From NCBI GenBank assembly GCA_963693085.1, contig OY856409.1:1533909372-1533973371 (forward strand): DNA of 64,000 bases. Reading direction: 5' to 3'. The translations under genes were made by a program, and so were the position numbers. This stretch comes from Alisma plantago-aquatica (Eukaryota > Streptophyta > Magnoliopsida > Alismatales > Alismataceae). This document shows, piece after piece, positions 45,441-56,448 of the stretch; within the stretch, counting starts at the first letter, position 1; every line of letters starts with the position of its first letter. Under the pieces are notes generated by a model. That model was not told the DNA's origin. It saw only the letters and a program-made list of their open reading frames with translations, and did no database searches.

Positions 45441-46850
45441 GATCAATACAAATTTAAGATCACATGCACTCAATTGTTTATGTTTTCATAATTGTACTCA
45501 AATGTAAACATTTGTACAAATATATAATGTACAAGTACATAGACATAATGTAAATCAAGTGTTAGATCTTTCTATCTACTTATAACCCTTAGCTACCCCC
45601 CTAGAGTTAGATTCACTATCATCCATTAAAACACACATTAAATAGGTGGTTCAAAAGTCTGAAATAGTAACATCCTTGATCGAGAAACTAGTCGACCGAG
45701 ACACTCTCAGTTATAGTTTTTCTCATACGAGAACCACCCCAATCAAACATTTGAGCATTGTTCAAAACCTTACATATTTGTGCTATAAATTGAGTTTCGG
45801 TTGAAAATATTGTTGACCGACCCAACCTTGGTACAAAGCTTATGAATCAAGTGGTTCGGAGTTGGAACTAGATGTTGATACACAATTGCCTTACACCCAA
45901 GCTTGATCGAATAAATGTTTGACTGAGACACAGTTCGGTCGATAAACTTATTGACCGAGTAGGGTTTTGTATTGTTCTTCCAAGAACGAACAAATTAGCC
46001 ATTACTAGCCAACTATTGTCTACCTAATGGCTAGTTAAGAACTAATAACACTCTAGAGACTCCCTAGAACGTCCCTAAGCACTTGAAAATCATCCAATAA
46101 ATAGGAGAGGTCTTAGGACACCTAACGCACCTAAGCTACACTTGAAAATTCATTCTAGTGAGCAACAAAGCTAAGAAACACTTGACATCCTGCTCTTCAA
46201 GCTCCAAATTCATGTCCTATAGCCATAGCCTCTTATCCACAATCTAAGAAACATCCATCCTAAGTGGTTTGAGAGTTCTAATGCTTGATAGGATCAAAGC
46301 GCAATACTCTATTGGTGTACTTTCTTTTTTCCAATCCTCATTCACACGTTAAGCTACTTGTGTTCCTTGGGTACTCCAAGTTGTGGAGGTTGCTTGAGGG
46401 AGTTTGATTGGAGATACTTCTTGGTGGAGAAGACTTCTTCCAGGTTTCTTGAGATTACTTTAAGAAGACGACTTCAAGGGAGGTTGGAGATACATCTACG
46501 TGAAGATTATCTCAAGGTGATGGAGCTACTTCAAGGAGGAGAAGGCTGCTCGAAGGGCCTAGAGTTACTTCAAAGAAGATGTTTCATGGAGGTTGAGGCT
46601 ACTTCTAAGGGAAGGCTACTTCAAGAAAGTTGATTGAATTTTATTGTAACATCCTTGAGAGGTAAATAAATCTAATCACTTTTAAGATCCCAATTGGAGA
46701 CAATTGGGTAGTGGACTGACAACCTTTGTTTCAAAGTTGGAACCACTCTACATCGAAGTGTCTTCCTTGTTTCCTCTTTCTTCTTTGATTGAGTGTTTAA
46801 TTATTTTTAAAAATATCAAAAATCTCTATTCACCCCCTCTAGATCTTTCA
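45307..46850 (+). mobile_element. SIRE-like copia 3' LTR
   Basis: 1,544 bp from TGTTAACTAAATTG to TAGATCTTTCA, directly after the polypurine tract. The U3 part holds paired motifs TCGAGAAACTAGTCGACCGA (about 45689) and TCGGTCGATAAACTTATTGA followed by CCGAG (45934-45959). A weak TATA (AATAAATAGG) lies near 46096. The right part matches the 5' LTR fragment at 36452-37014. Confidence 0.88.
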
Positions 46851-47929
46851 GTTACGTATATTGGTTCTTGACAGGAAGTATGTTATCTCTCACACTCTCT
46901 ACTTAGATTCTTCACATGCGCATTGGATATATAGTCAATTTTATATTTGTTTAGTATCCTTTTTTTCTTTCAATTCATACTAAGGAGAGGATCCATCTTT
47001 CGTCTACTTGTTTTCATTTCAGTGGTTACACTTTATTTTTAGTTTTATTGTTCCTTTTGAGTTGTTTTTATTACAATCAAAATTTAATTATTAATATCAT
47101 TGATATCTTGATATTACTCCTTGGAAACACAATCATCTAGGAGAAACATATGCTCTCTTGACACAGTCACACAGGAAGTTACTTTTTATAGCATTTTTCA
47201 TTATTATTGTGTTGTTGCACGACTCTTCCCAGGATCATTGTTGAAAAACATCGAACTATTCTCATTAAGTCTTAAAATATGTAGGTCCACTATTATCTTC
47301 TCCATACTTCTCCTTTATGCTTTACACCTTATATTTTTTAATCTATTTTTTCTTGTCTTTTCATGCATTTTTAATCTATATCAATAAAAATTTACCAGAT
47401 TTGTAAATATTTTTAATTGAGAAAAAAGTTCCATGGTACCATCCTTGATAGAGAAGTGGGTGATGTTAGACATGTATTAGTACCTAAGTCTCAAGTGAAT
47501 TTGGTAGGTTCGGTTTTAAAAGAAGATTTAAGAATCTGATCCCAAATTTCACATGATAATCTTGATTGTCAATGTGGCATTAAAAAATACATAACAACAT
47601 TGCTTTGTGGACTACGTTGCCATGAATTGGCATGGACATATTTTTATTCAAGTTGGCTAAATAAATTTTATCGTTGGATGAATATAGTATTCTCATATAT
47701 GCAACACTTTTTGTCATGAAAATTACAAAATGTAATAAGTTGAATAGGATGATGGGTGTGTATCTCAACGATGTGCGATGCTCTATGTTCAAAATGATAT
47801 CTTTCAAAATGTTAACATTGGTATTATTAGGAAACGTGTTCGGAGCATGCAACCACGACGATTATATTTATGCTACATCTATTTGCATTTATATCTTCAT
47901 TACTTTCTAAAAATAAGTTTTTTAAGAAC
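46851..47929. other. Unassigned AT-rich stretch
   Basis: It holds scattered short reading frames without recognisable domains and no terminal or flanking repeats. It is the DNA to the right of the SIRE-like element. I see no gene here. Confidence 0.5.
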
Positions 47930-48946
47930 AATATAGTCATAAATAATTATTCAAAGTGTGCCTCACCCACTCTAGCATTCTAGCTCTGCCCCTATGAGAG
48001 CTTCTCAAGCAAGAGTAGAGCTTTTGAAGTAGGGCTATCAATGGGGAGGGTATGGGGAGGGTAAGGTCTTACCCTTACCCTTACCCACCAAGAGTGGTGG
48101 GTAAGGGTTTCCCCACTCCACCAATATCCTTACCCTCCCCTTACCCTTACCCTCTTATCCATAGGGTAAACAGGGAGGGTAAGGGTGAGGCGGGGAATTT
48201 ATACGTCTTTCCAAAATATATGCTAATATTAGTAATAATAGGCTTTCTAATATATTTATATTTAAGTCAAATATCAAGATGCTCAAGAATGACTATAACT
48301 ATTCATAATGATGTCAGTAATATTCTTCTACAATAGTATGTCAAATGGTACATAAACTAAAAAAATATCATACATGTTGGTCTTACATCTTCAAAATGGT
48401 GATGTATACATGACCAAACTAGCTGCATAAAAAGTAAATAAGAAAACTATGTGTTATATTAAATAATGTCCACATAATATCAAGTATTTAATACACTTAG
48501 ACAACAAAACAACAATATATTTTATATATTATATAAAAATATTGGTGGGTAGCGGGTTAGAGGGTATGGGTAATGTCTTACCACTAAGGTAGTGGGTTAG
48601 AGGGTAGTGGGTAGGTAGGTAAAGGGTAAGAAAATCATTTACCCTTACCCTTCCCCAACAGGGTATGGGTAAAGGGTAAACGGGTTAACCCTTACCCATT
48701 GACAACCCTATTTTGCAGAAGGTTTGGAGAAAGCTGGCTTCTTGCTTTACCTATGTGCCTAGAGAGAATTCGTTACCTTCATCTTTGATTCCTTTCATGA
48801 GACAAGGGAGGGAGAGTTGTATGGAGCAAGACAACAAGAGATGACACCTTTCAGCAACAGAGACTTAGATGAGTAAGAACAGAAAGCTGCGTTGAAAGAT
48901 GGAGAAAGTTTCCATCTATCTATGTCTGAGTTGAGGATAAATATTA
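47930..48946. repeat. Duplicated segment, left copy (split by a hAT element)
   Basis: With the hAT removed, about 336 bp (47930-48029 and 48711-48946) match 53755-54077 in the same orientation (for example CAAAGTGTGCCTCACCCACT, then CATGAGACAAGGGAGGGAGA). Both copies start at ATAGTCATAAATAATT and part at GAGGATAA. No protein is evident. Confidence 0.85.
48030..48710. mobile_element. Non-autonomous hAT element (681 bp)
   Basis: Ends are TAGGGCTATCAATGGG and the complement of TAGGGTTGTCAATGGG (14 of 16 bases matching). The 8 bp target duplication is TTTTGAAG (48022-48029) and TTTTGCAG (48711-48718), one mismatch. The paralogous segment at 53755-54077 has a single copy of this site and no insert, confirming the boundaries. 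The ends are filled with GGGTAAGGGT repeats that pair between the two halves. There is no transposase. Confidence 0.92.
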
Positions 48947-51015
48947 AGATAGAAGGACTATAGTGATGAACATGAAAATCAAATATTCTCCATGATGCTT
49001 CAGAAGCAGATATATATCGACAATTTAGATAGGCAGCTATCTCATCAACACTTGTGTCATTCCCATTTTATACAGCAGTGGTAGACCTATCATGACCTTT
49101 ATGTACATATTTGTATAGATACTTAATAGTTTGTGCCTGATTACATATTTCTACATTTATATGTGCATCATATTTATTTAACAACTGAATATTATGAGGT
49201 ACAATCCAATGATTATCTATACTTACTGAGTTCAAAGTGAATTGTCTCCCGTTATTTCTTCTTCAATATATTATATAACCATCTGAATCGAAAGTAGTTG
49301 TTTCGTTAAATTTTCTTGGATAGAATATAATGCATCTTTTTTTAAACATACAAGGAGAGTTTTAATTGTAAACACCTCAAGGACCATGAACCATACATCT
49401 GCAAATAGTTTCATACGCCAAAGGGTCGACATGAATACCAAGTATCTCTGCCGAAATAATGTGGTATGTATGTTCTACAGATCTAATTTTACTGTGATGA
49501 TCAAGAGTGATCAACAAATAAATGTGTAGTAGTCCTCGTTTCTGGAACTCTATAACTGAAAGATCTAAATAAAAAATCATTTATTATATTATATAAATAA
49601 AATAATGACTATAAATATGTATATCTGCAATCACTTTTCCAAATAGTTTCTTCTTGATAATATCATCTTTTAATTATTTTTGCTTAATATTAAAGATTCT
49701 AGATACAAAATCTGGCCGATCTTCACTTTTTTTTCCACCAAAATGTTGGATATATTCATGTATTTCAGGCCATTTTGGATTACATGTGAAAGTTATGAAA
49801 AGATCAGGTGGACCTTCCCATGCACATAAAGTCATTGCATCATGAAAATTTTATTTCATATATCTTGATCCTCCTGTAAATGATGTCGGCAAGATAATAC
49901 GTTTGCCTATATTCATTGCATTATTAATTCCAGAAGAATATGAATCTTTGATATTGACATATGTATCTACTAAGAATTTATCCTGATTGTTTATATACCA
50001 TGATAAACGATCATATTGAATGAAGGCATAAGCATCAACTATAAATTGTTGTAAAAGCCTTCCAGTTCTAAGTAAAGTATTATTTCTTTCAACACCACGA
50101 TCCTACAATCGATATGAATAAAATTCTAGAATGTTGACTATTTTCCGTTTACGGTTACTTCCACTTTGATTACATTGAATCCCAGGTCTCCACCCATCCT
50201 TACGATATGGGAAAAGTAATGGATATTTCTATGGCATATAAGCGGGATGTTTTTTGCTAATTCTTTTTAATGTGTTATCCTTTAGACAGACAATAATGTC
50301 TCTACATTCAGAAATTCCTTCATCTCCACCAACAACTAACATTGTCAATTCATTCACAGTAGGTAATGAATATTGAGCATTAACATTGTTTCCGCTAGCA
50401 ATCAAACATAATGAAGTCATTAATAGAATTATTTTGTATCCACTGATTAACAGAACGAAATATCATAGCATAAGGATTTATGTCATTAATCATTTTCTAC
50501 AAGCTAATAATCATAGATGTATTCACTTTCGAGCATTCTTTATTATTTGAAAACACATTACACCTATTGATGCCTTCATGTTCCGTATCATATACATAAA
50601 GTTGAGCATATAGAGGTTGATTATCATTAGAAGGTAAAAGTGAACCAATAAGGTGATAAATTTATCCATGAATTCAAAAATTATAAGGACCTCTGCCATC
50701 AATAATTGATGTGTCTTGCAATACGCCCATCGATGTGAAAGCAAAAGCATTATTGTATTGATGAATGTATTTGCGATAATGTCTTCCTTCCTTAGAACTT
50801 CCTTTCAGTAAATCGTCAAGGTAAGAGGGTATAGAGTGTAACATTGGTAATTTAAAATTTCCATCCCAACAACATGAATGAAAATGTGGAACCCTATCAC
50901 ATTTGTTCATAACTCTTTCCTCAAACCACATGTATGCACTACAATGTATGCAAATACATGAAGAAAATCGTAAGTAATGTCGTTCTTTGAAATCTACATG
51001 TGTGTAACCCATCAT
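48947..51015 (-). pseudogene. Helitron Rep (HUH) domain remnant
   Basis: Read leftward from 51015: the Helitron-like N-terminal region (CWDGNFKLPMLHSIPSYLDD, GRHYRKYIHQYNNAFAFTSM, DGRGPYNF), then the DAYAFIQYDRLSWY region near 50030, then FITFTCNPKWPEI and YVIEFQKRG-type sequence. The HUH motif is damaged: HIY appears instead of His-x-His. Further on, the Y2 region is recognisable (IKYLYKYVHKGHDRS). Many stops and frameshifts. The helicase domain is absent; the sequence ends at 48946/48947, at the duplicated segment. No TC or CTRR Helitron ends could be assigned. Confidence 0.85.
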
Positions 51016-52668
51016 TTATAATTAAATATTATTTTTATTTTAATATGTGTAGATTTAATGGAAGTTACTTCAATCTATTTATGGAATCCTAGCATTTGAT
51101 AGATAGCTCCGTAAACACTTCCTATATCTTTCATGATTACAATCACTTATAACCAATGTAAATATATTTATTACATTTATTTTTGTTATTTATAATAAAC
51201 TATTAACTTACATATGAAAATTTTACAATAAGAAATCAATTGAAAAATTCTACTATTGAACATGCTTCGCGGATGGCTTTTGAACTAAAAAAAATATGTA
51301 AGTTTTGAAAATACAAATCTTGAGAAGATGAGCTTGCCATGAGTGAAATCAACTTTCAACCTATTACAAAAAAGTTCAAAATAGTTAGCTAATTATAACA
51401 TTATTTTACATTTAGTAACAGAATATTTTTGTTGATATATAAAGAAAAAGTACAAAATAACCTAATATTCAATTAAAAATTGGATAGTCGAAATGAATTT
51501 AAGATGATTTTGTAGTGTCCACTGAATTTAGTTGTTCGATGTGACTCAAAATATTTCTTGAATATCATATTTTTTCTTACACAAGACTGCTCTCGATTTC
51601 GACAGCATTAAACTCCAACGACAAATTCTATTAGCTGATAATTTATTAATGGAGTAGTACCAACACCTTGAGCGCTAGCCATTTCTAATAAATATTGTTT
51701 GGCCAAACGACACACTAAGGACAGCAACACATAAAACTCTGTTCATATAAAGTGAGCATTTTATACTTTGTGCATAATACGTCAAGAGAAGTGCTAGCAG
51801 GGCCCAATGGTTGAAGCAGAAGAAGATATTAACGGCTCGTATCCCCTTTCCCTAATAAACCCAAAACACAGAGAAATGTGAAGTATGCGACGGCGATGTA
51901 CAAATATATGAACCCCGAATTATTATGTAGGTGAATGGTATCCAACCCATTCATCGTTACCTTTACAAAAAGTTCAAATCTTAACATAAACTTTTCACAC
52001 AACTTAAGATTTACAACATTCATTCAATTATATACAGAAAAATTTCTTTTTAACTGTCATGCAGTTTGCAACCGAGAAATGTCAAGTTTAGAATAAATTC
52101 AGGCTATTTAGAATAGTTTAGATTGAATCCAAATAAATTGCACTATAATGTAAGCCACTTTAGTTCAGTTTATTTTGTGTTAAATTACGCTGATTTCCCA
52201 TGAGGTCAGTTAGCCACAGGCAGTTCTAGTCTTCTAGCACTCATTCATATAATACAATCATTGCATTCTTTCTAAACTTCTTAAATCATTAAAGGTGTCA
52301 CCGTAGAGAAGAAAAATATGTATTAAACTCTTCAATTCATGGTGATATTTGGAAAGTCCACTAAAAGATATATGAAAAAGACCATATATAATCTAGGATC
52401 GTTCTCCTTGGTGAGTCAGCGACACTAATAAAAGGGCACGCTGCGCATGAGCTCCATGTAAGGTCACCGCTATGACGATCATCTTAATGATGAAAATATT
52501 TTTCAGCATGCGTGTTATAGCCACAATATGTAGGGGAAAGAAACGGTAGCTAATGAGGATAAAATTCTTAGAGTCTAAATAACCGCCAACTCAGTAGGAT
52601 CTCGGTAATCACAATGAAGCTGGAAAATGTCATGACTATTAGCTAGCAAGATGAACAATCACATCACA
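51016..52668. other. Unassigned AT-rich stretch
   Basis: No domain, RNA gene or clear repeat is seen. Short frames such as 51829-52023 have no supporting features. It may include the 5' region of the Helitron, but no terminus was found. Confidence 0.45.
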
Positions 52669-52676
52669 CATATGGG

Positions 52677-53282
52677 CAGGGCCGGTCAATTGGGGTGGCC
52701 AATCTGGGTGACGGCCAGGGGCCCAACAAAGAAGGGGGGCCATGGATTTTTTCTTCTAATACACACACATTTGTAAATGGAACGAGATTGATTCGATATA
52801 ACTTGTTAGGAAAAGACTGGAAGGTCTGAAAAGATTTTTCAAGCTAAAGTTACTGAAAAACTATCCTAGTAACTTGTTAGGAAAAGACCAGAAGGTCTGG
52901 AAAGATTTTCCAAGCTAAAATTACTGAAAAACTATCTTCGTTCATCAATGTCTCAAGAAAGATCGAATGGTTTGGCAATATTATGCATTGAGAAGGATAT
53001 GTTTGGAAATATTGATGTTGACATTGTTATTTAAAATTTTACATCTAAAAAGGCTCGAAGAAGTCATTTAATATGATGAATCAAGCTCGATAAGGAGATA
53101 TCTATATTTAATTTTTACGTTCTTTTTAATTTGATTTGTAAGAACATGTTCTATTTTTTTATATGACAGTTTTGACAATTATGACTAAATTGATGTTTAT
53201 TTAAATTTGTTAAATAAAAGTATACAAAGGGCTCATTTTTTATCTTCGCACTGGGGCATCTAGAATGTCTCCAACGGCCCTG
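52677..53282. mobile_element. Non-autonomous hAT element (606 bp)
   Basis: Ends are CAGGGCCGGTC and the complement of CAGGGCCGTTG, with a perfect 8 bp target duplication CATATGGG at 52669-52676 and 53283-53290. An internal 60 bp segment is repeated (AACTTGTTAGGAAAAGACTG near 52800 and again near 52869). The left end carries the GGCCAGGGGCCCAAC motif common in this hAT group. No transposase. Confidence 0.92.
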
Positions 53283-53290
53283 CATATGGG

Positions 53291-53754
53291 GTTGTACTCT
53301 AATAAAGGACCTTGAGAAGTGCTCACTGCGTCCGTCTAGCGCAGATGTTTAAAGGAGAAGAGAAACTGCCATCTTGAATTAGAGGCATACTGGAGCTTGG
53401 TAGAGAAGCGCAAGGAGCTATGACGGCTAATGAAAAGGAAATACAAAATCCAGACCTACAAGTTTGACGATGTCGCCTGCTGCTCCCAGTGAAGGTCGCC
53501 GCACAATCGTCCGCTGCTCCCAGTGAAGGTCGCCGCACAACGCCAACCCTGCAGCCCTAGCAGCAAATCGTTCGCACGGCGGAAAGTAGATTATCGGGAA
53601 CTTTCTAGGCAAAGATTACGACTAAAGTAACACAAAATTGTATGACGCCGCAAATTGGAGTTTGACATATAGCGTCATATAGCGCTGGGTACCTATATGT
53701 AATTGAAAACTTTAAATGAAAAATTAGGCCGAAACCCCAACCCCCTGCACGCAC
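53291..53754. other. Unassigned stretch with a tandem 33 bp duplication
   Basis: GCTGCTCCCAGTGAAGGTCG followed by CCGCACAA occurs twice in a row (about 53480-53545). Moderately GC-rich, no recognisable protein. Possibly a captured gene fragment, but nothing identifies a source. Confidence 0.5.
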
Positions 53755-54077
53755 AATATAGTCATAAATAATTAATCAAAGTGTGCCTCACCCACTATGG
53801 CATTCTGGCTCTGCCCCTATGAGAGCTTCTCGAGCGAGAGCAGAGCTTTTGCAGAAGGTTTGGAGAAAGCAGCTGGCTTCTTGCTTTGCCTGTGTGCCTG
53901 GAGAATATTCGTTACCTACGTCTTTGATTCCTTTCATGAGACAAGGGAGGGAGAGTTGTATGGAGAAGGATAACAAGAGATGACACCTTTGGGCAACAGA
54001 GACTTGGACGAGTAAGAACGGAGCTGCGCTGAAAGATGGAGAAAGCTGGCATCTATCTTTGTCTTAGCTGAGGATAA
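53755..54077. repeat. Duplicated segment, right copy (no hAT insert)
   Basis: Direct repeat of 47930-48946 lacking the 681 bp hAT. It shows the pre-insertion target sequence AGCTTTTGCAGAAGG at about 53845. Identity is high but not complete, with small indels. Confidence 0.88.
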
Positions 54078-54950
54078 CTCATCACCCTGCGGTACGGTTT
54101 CGTAGTAGATGAGATCTGGGCGGGAGGGAGCAGTACAAGGAGAGCCCTTTCCGCAAGTAGCTCAGGCGCGGTGTGGTAGGGGCCGGAAATCCTGAATCGT
54201 CGGCTCCACTGGCTGGGTAGAGACGATCTTGAAATCTCTAATGGAACCAAAGTAGTTTTATCAGGGGTGACGGTGGAAGGTTGCATAGGAACATAAACCT
54301 CCATAAACCAGCAGATGTGAACAACGAGTGGGGTAGATGGGTGATGCCGGGGACAAGGATTGATTGGTCAAACCCGTTCCGGCAGTAGGTGCGCCGTGTG
54401 CTATCATCAACTACCGGCAAACACACAGCAAAAGCAAAGTTCATGTTCAAAATGCTTAAAGACAATTTGACACCCGAATTTTGCAAAGCACAGAAAAGAA
54501 AGAAAAAAAAGAGTCGTCCGCCATACGAGGGAAGGGGGAGGAGGGTGTCAAAGCTTCCTACGCCTCCAGCTCCACCTTATTCACACCTTTCCTTCCCAGA
54601 TTAAGCGGCGCGCGAAGCTGGTAAACTTGGATGTAATTGTCAGTTAGCTCAGCTAGTTAAGCCCGCGGATCTTGTTGGAACACTCCCGACCCTAGGGTAA
54701 CTGTTGTATTAAGCTGGTTAATAAAAAATGTCCCCCCCTTCTTATTAAAAAATAAAGAGCTAAATTTTCTGGACGCTCACACGTCAGGACGCGTGTTTTG
54801 ACGTGCCTGCCAGCACACCATGCTCCTCTGACATCCCTGCTACACATCCCGGCATGCCACTCGGTCAGGCTGGCTGTTGGCAATTTTTTTTTTTTGTTGG
54901 GCATAATTTTTAAATAGAAATATTTTTTAATAAATTAAAATACATTAGAA
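54078..54950. other. Unassigned GC-richer stretch
   Basis: Composition differs from the AT-rich surroundings up to about 54890. Short frames on both strands have no motifs. 54645-54712 has a tRNA-like look (TTAGCTCAGCTAGTTAAGC, then CTCCCGACCCTAGGG) but lacks a good B box, so it is at most a degraded SINE or tRNA remnant. The stretch runs into poly-T near 54883 and AT-rich DNA up to 54950. Confidence 0.4.
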
Positions 54951-55019
54951 TGCTTACAAAAAATATTTTTAACGAGACACATATTAACATATTAAAAAAA
55001 AAATTACACAAATATGCAT

Positions 55020-56448
55020 ACTACTGTTGTTATCGCGCTCACTGTTTTTTTTACTGTGTCCAATATTTTTCTTAATACGCCCACTGTTTTTTATAATACG
55101 TCCACTACTTCTCTCCTCAAATACGTCTAACATTTTCTTTCCTCAACGCGCACACTTTTGAGTCAATGCGCCCACTTTTGAGTCAATGCGCACACTACTT
55201 CTCTCCTGAAATGCGCTCAACATTTTTTCTCCTCAATGCACCCACTTTTGAGTCAATGCTCCCACTACTTCTCTCCTGAAATGTGCCCAAAATTTTCTCT
55301 CCCCAAAGAACCCACTTTTGAATCAATACACCCACTTTTGAGTCAATACGCCCACTTTTATTTAAATGCACCTACTCTTACTTGAATGCGCCCCACTTTT
55401 GTATGAATGTGCCCACTATAGCCCTTAATGCTTTCAATTTTGCTTGAATGCACATATTGTACTTTTTAAATGTGCCTACTTTTGCTTGAATGTGCCCACT
55501 ACTTTCCTCCTCAATGCGCTCCATTTTACTTGAATACACCCACTATCGTTTAAATATGCCTACTTTTGCTTGAATGTGCCCACTATTTCCTTTCGCAATG
55601 CGCCCCATTTTACTTGAATACGCTCACTATTGCTTGAATGCGCCTACTTTTTCTTGAATGCGCCTATTATTGCTTGAATGTGCATACATTTACTTGAATG
55701 CGCCCATTATTGTTTGAATGCACATACTTTTATTTGAATGCGCCCACTATTGCTAAAATGCACCCATTTTTTACTTGAATGCGCCCAATTTTTCTTGAAT
55801 GTGTCCACTATTATCAAGAATGCGCTCATTATTGCTTGAATGCGCATACTTTTACTTGATTGTGCCCACTATTGCTGAAATGCACTCACTTTTTACTTGA
55901 ATATGCCCAATTTTGCTTGAATGTGCCCACTATTATCAAGAATGTGCCCAGTATTGATTAAATACACCTACTTTTACTAAAATGCGCCAACTTTTGCTTG
56001 CATGTGCTGACTTTTGTTTGAATGCGCCCACTTTTGGTTTGAATGCACCCAGTTTTACTTGAATGCACCCACTATATATCTAGAATGCCCCCTCTATTCG
56101 CTCATCAATGCACCAAGTTTTACTTGAATGCACCCACTATTTCTTGAATGCGTCCATTTTTACTTGAATGCACCCACTATTTCTTAAAAGCGCCCACTTT
56201 TACTTGAATGCCCCCACTTTTGCTTGAAATGCGCCCACTATATATCTGGAATGCGCCCTATATTCGCTCCTCAATGCACCTAGTTTTGCTTGAATGCGCC
56301 CAATATTTCTTGAATGCGTCCATTTTTACTTGAATGCACCCACTATTGCTTAAATGCACCCACTTTTACTTGAATACACACACTTTTAGTTGAATGCGCC
56401 CACTATTAACCAGAATGCGCCCACTTTTATATGAATGCCCCCACTATA
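55020..56448. repeat. Degenerate minisatellite, unit about 20-21 bp (TTGAATGCGCCCACTTTTGC)
   Basis: Around 65-70 imperfect units, each near (A/G)CTTGAATG(C/T)GCCCAC(T/A)(T/A)TT. The left part is more diverged (AATACGCCCACT, CTCCTCAATGCGC). A higher-order pattern of about 166 bp appears near 56071 and 56237, where the rarer variant CTATATATCTGGAATGC is followed by ATTCGCTCCTCAATGCACC. The right edge is cut by the copia LTR at 56449. No coding frame persists. Confidence 0.9.

Noticed and set aside
47121..47387. Possible membrane protein of 88 residues
   Set aside because: Hydrophobic only because of T-rich DNA. No start context, homologous motif or neighbouring gene supports it.
48040..48700. 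Interstitial telomere repeat (GGGTAA-like runs)
   Set aside because: The plant telomere unit is TTTAGGG. These runs are irregular GGTAAGGGT repeats within the ends of a hAT element with its own target duplication.
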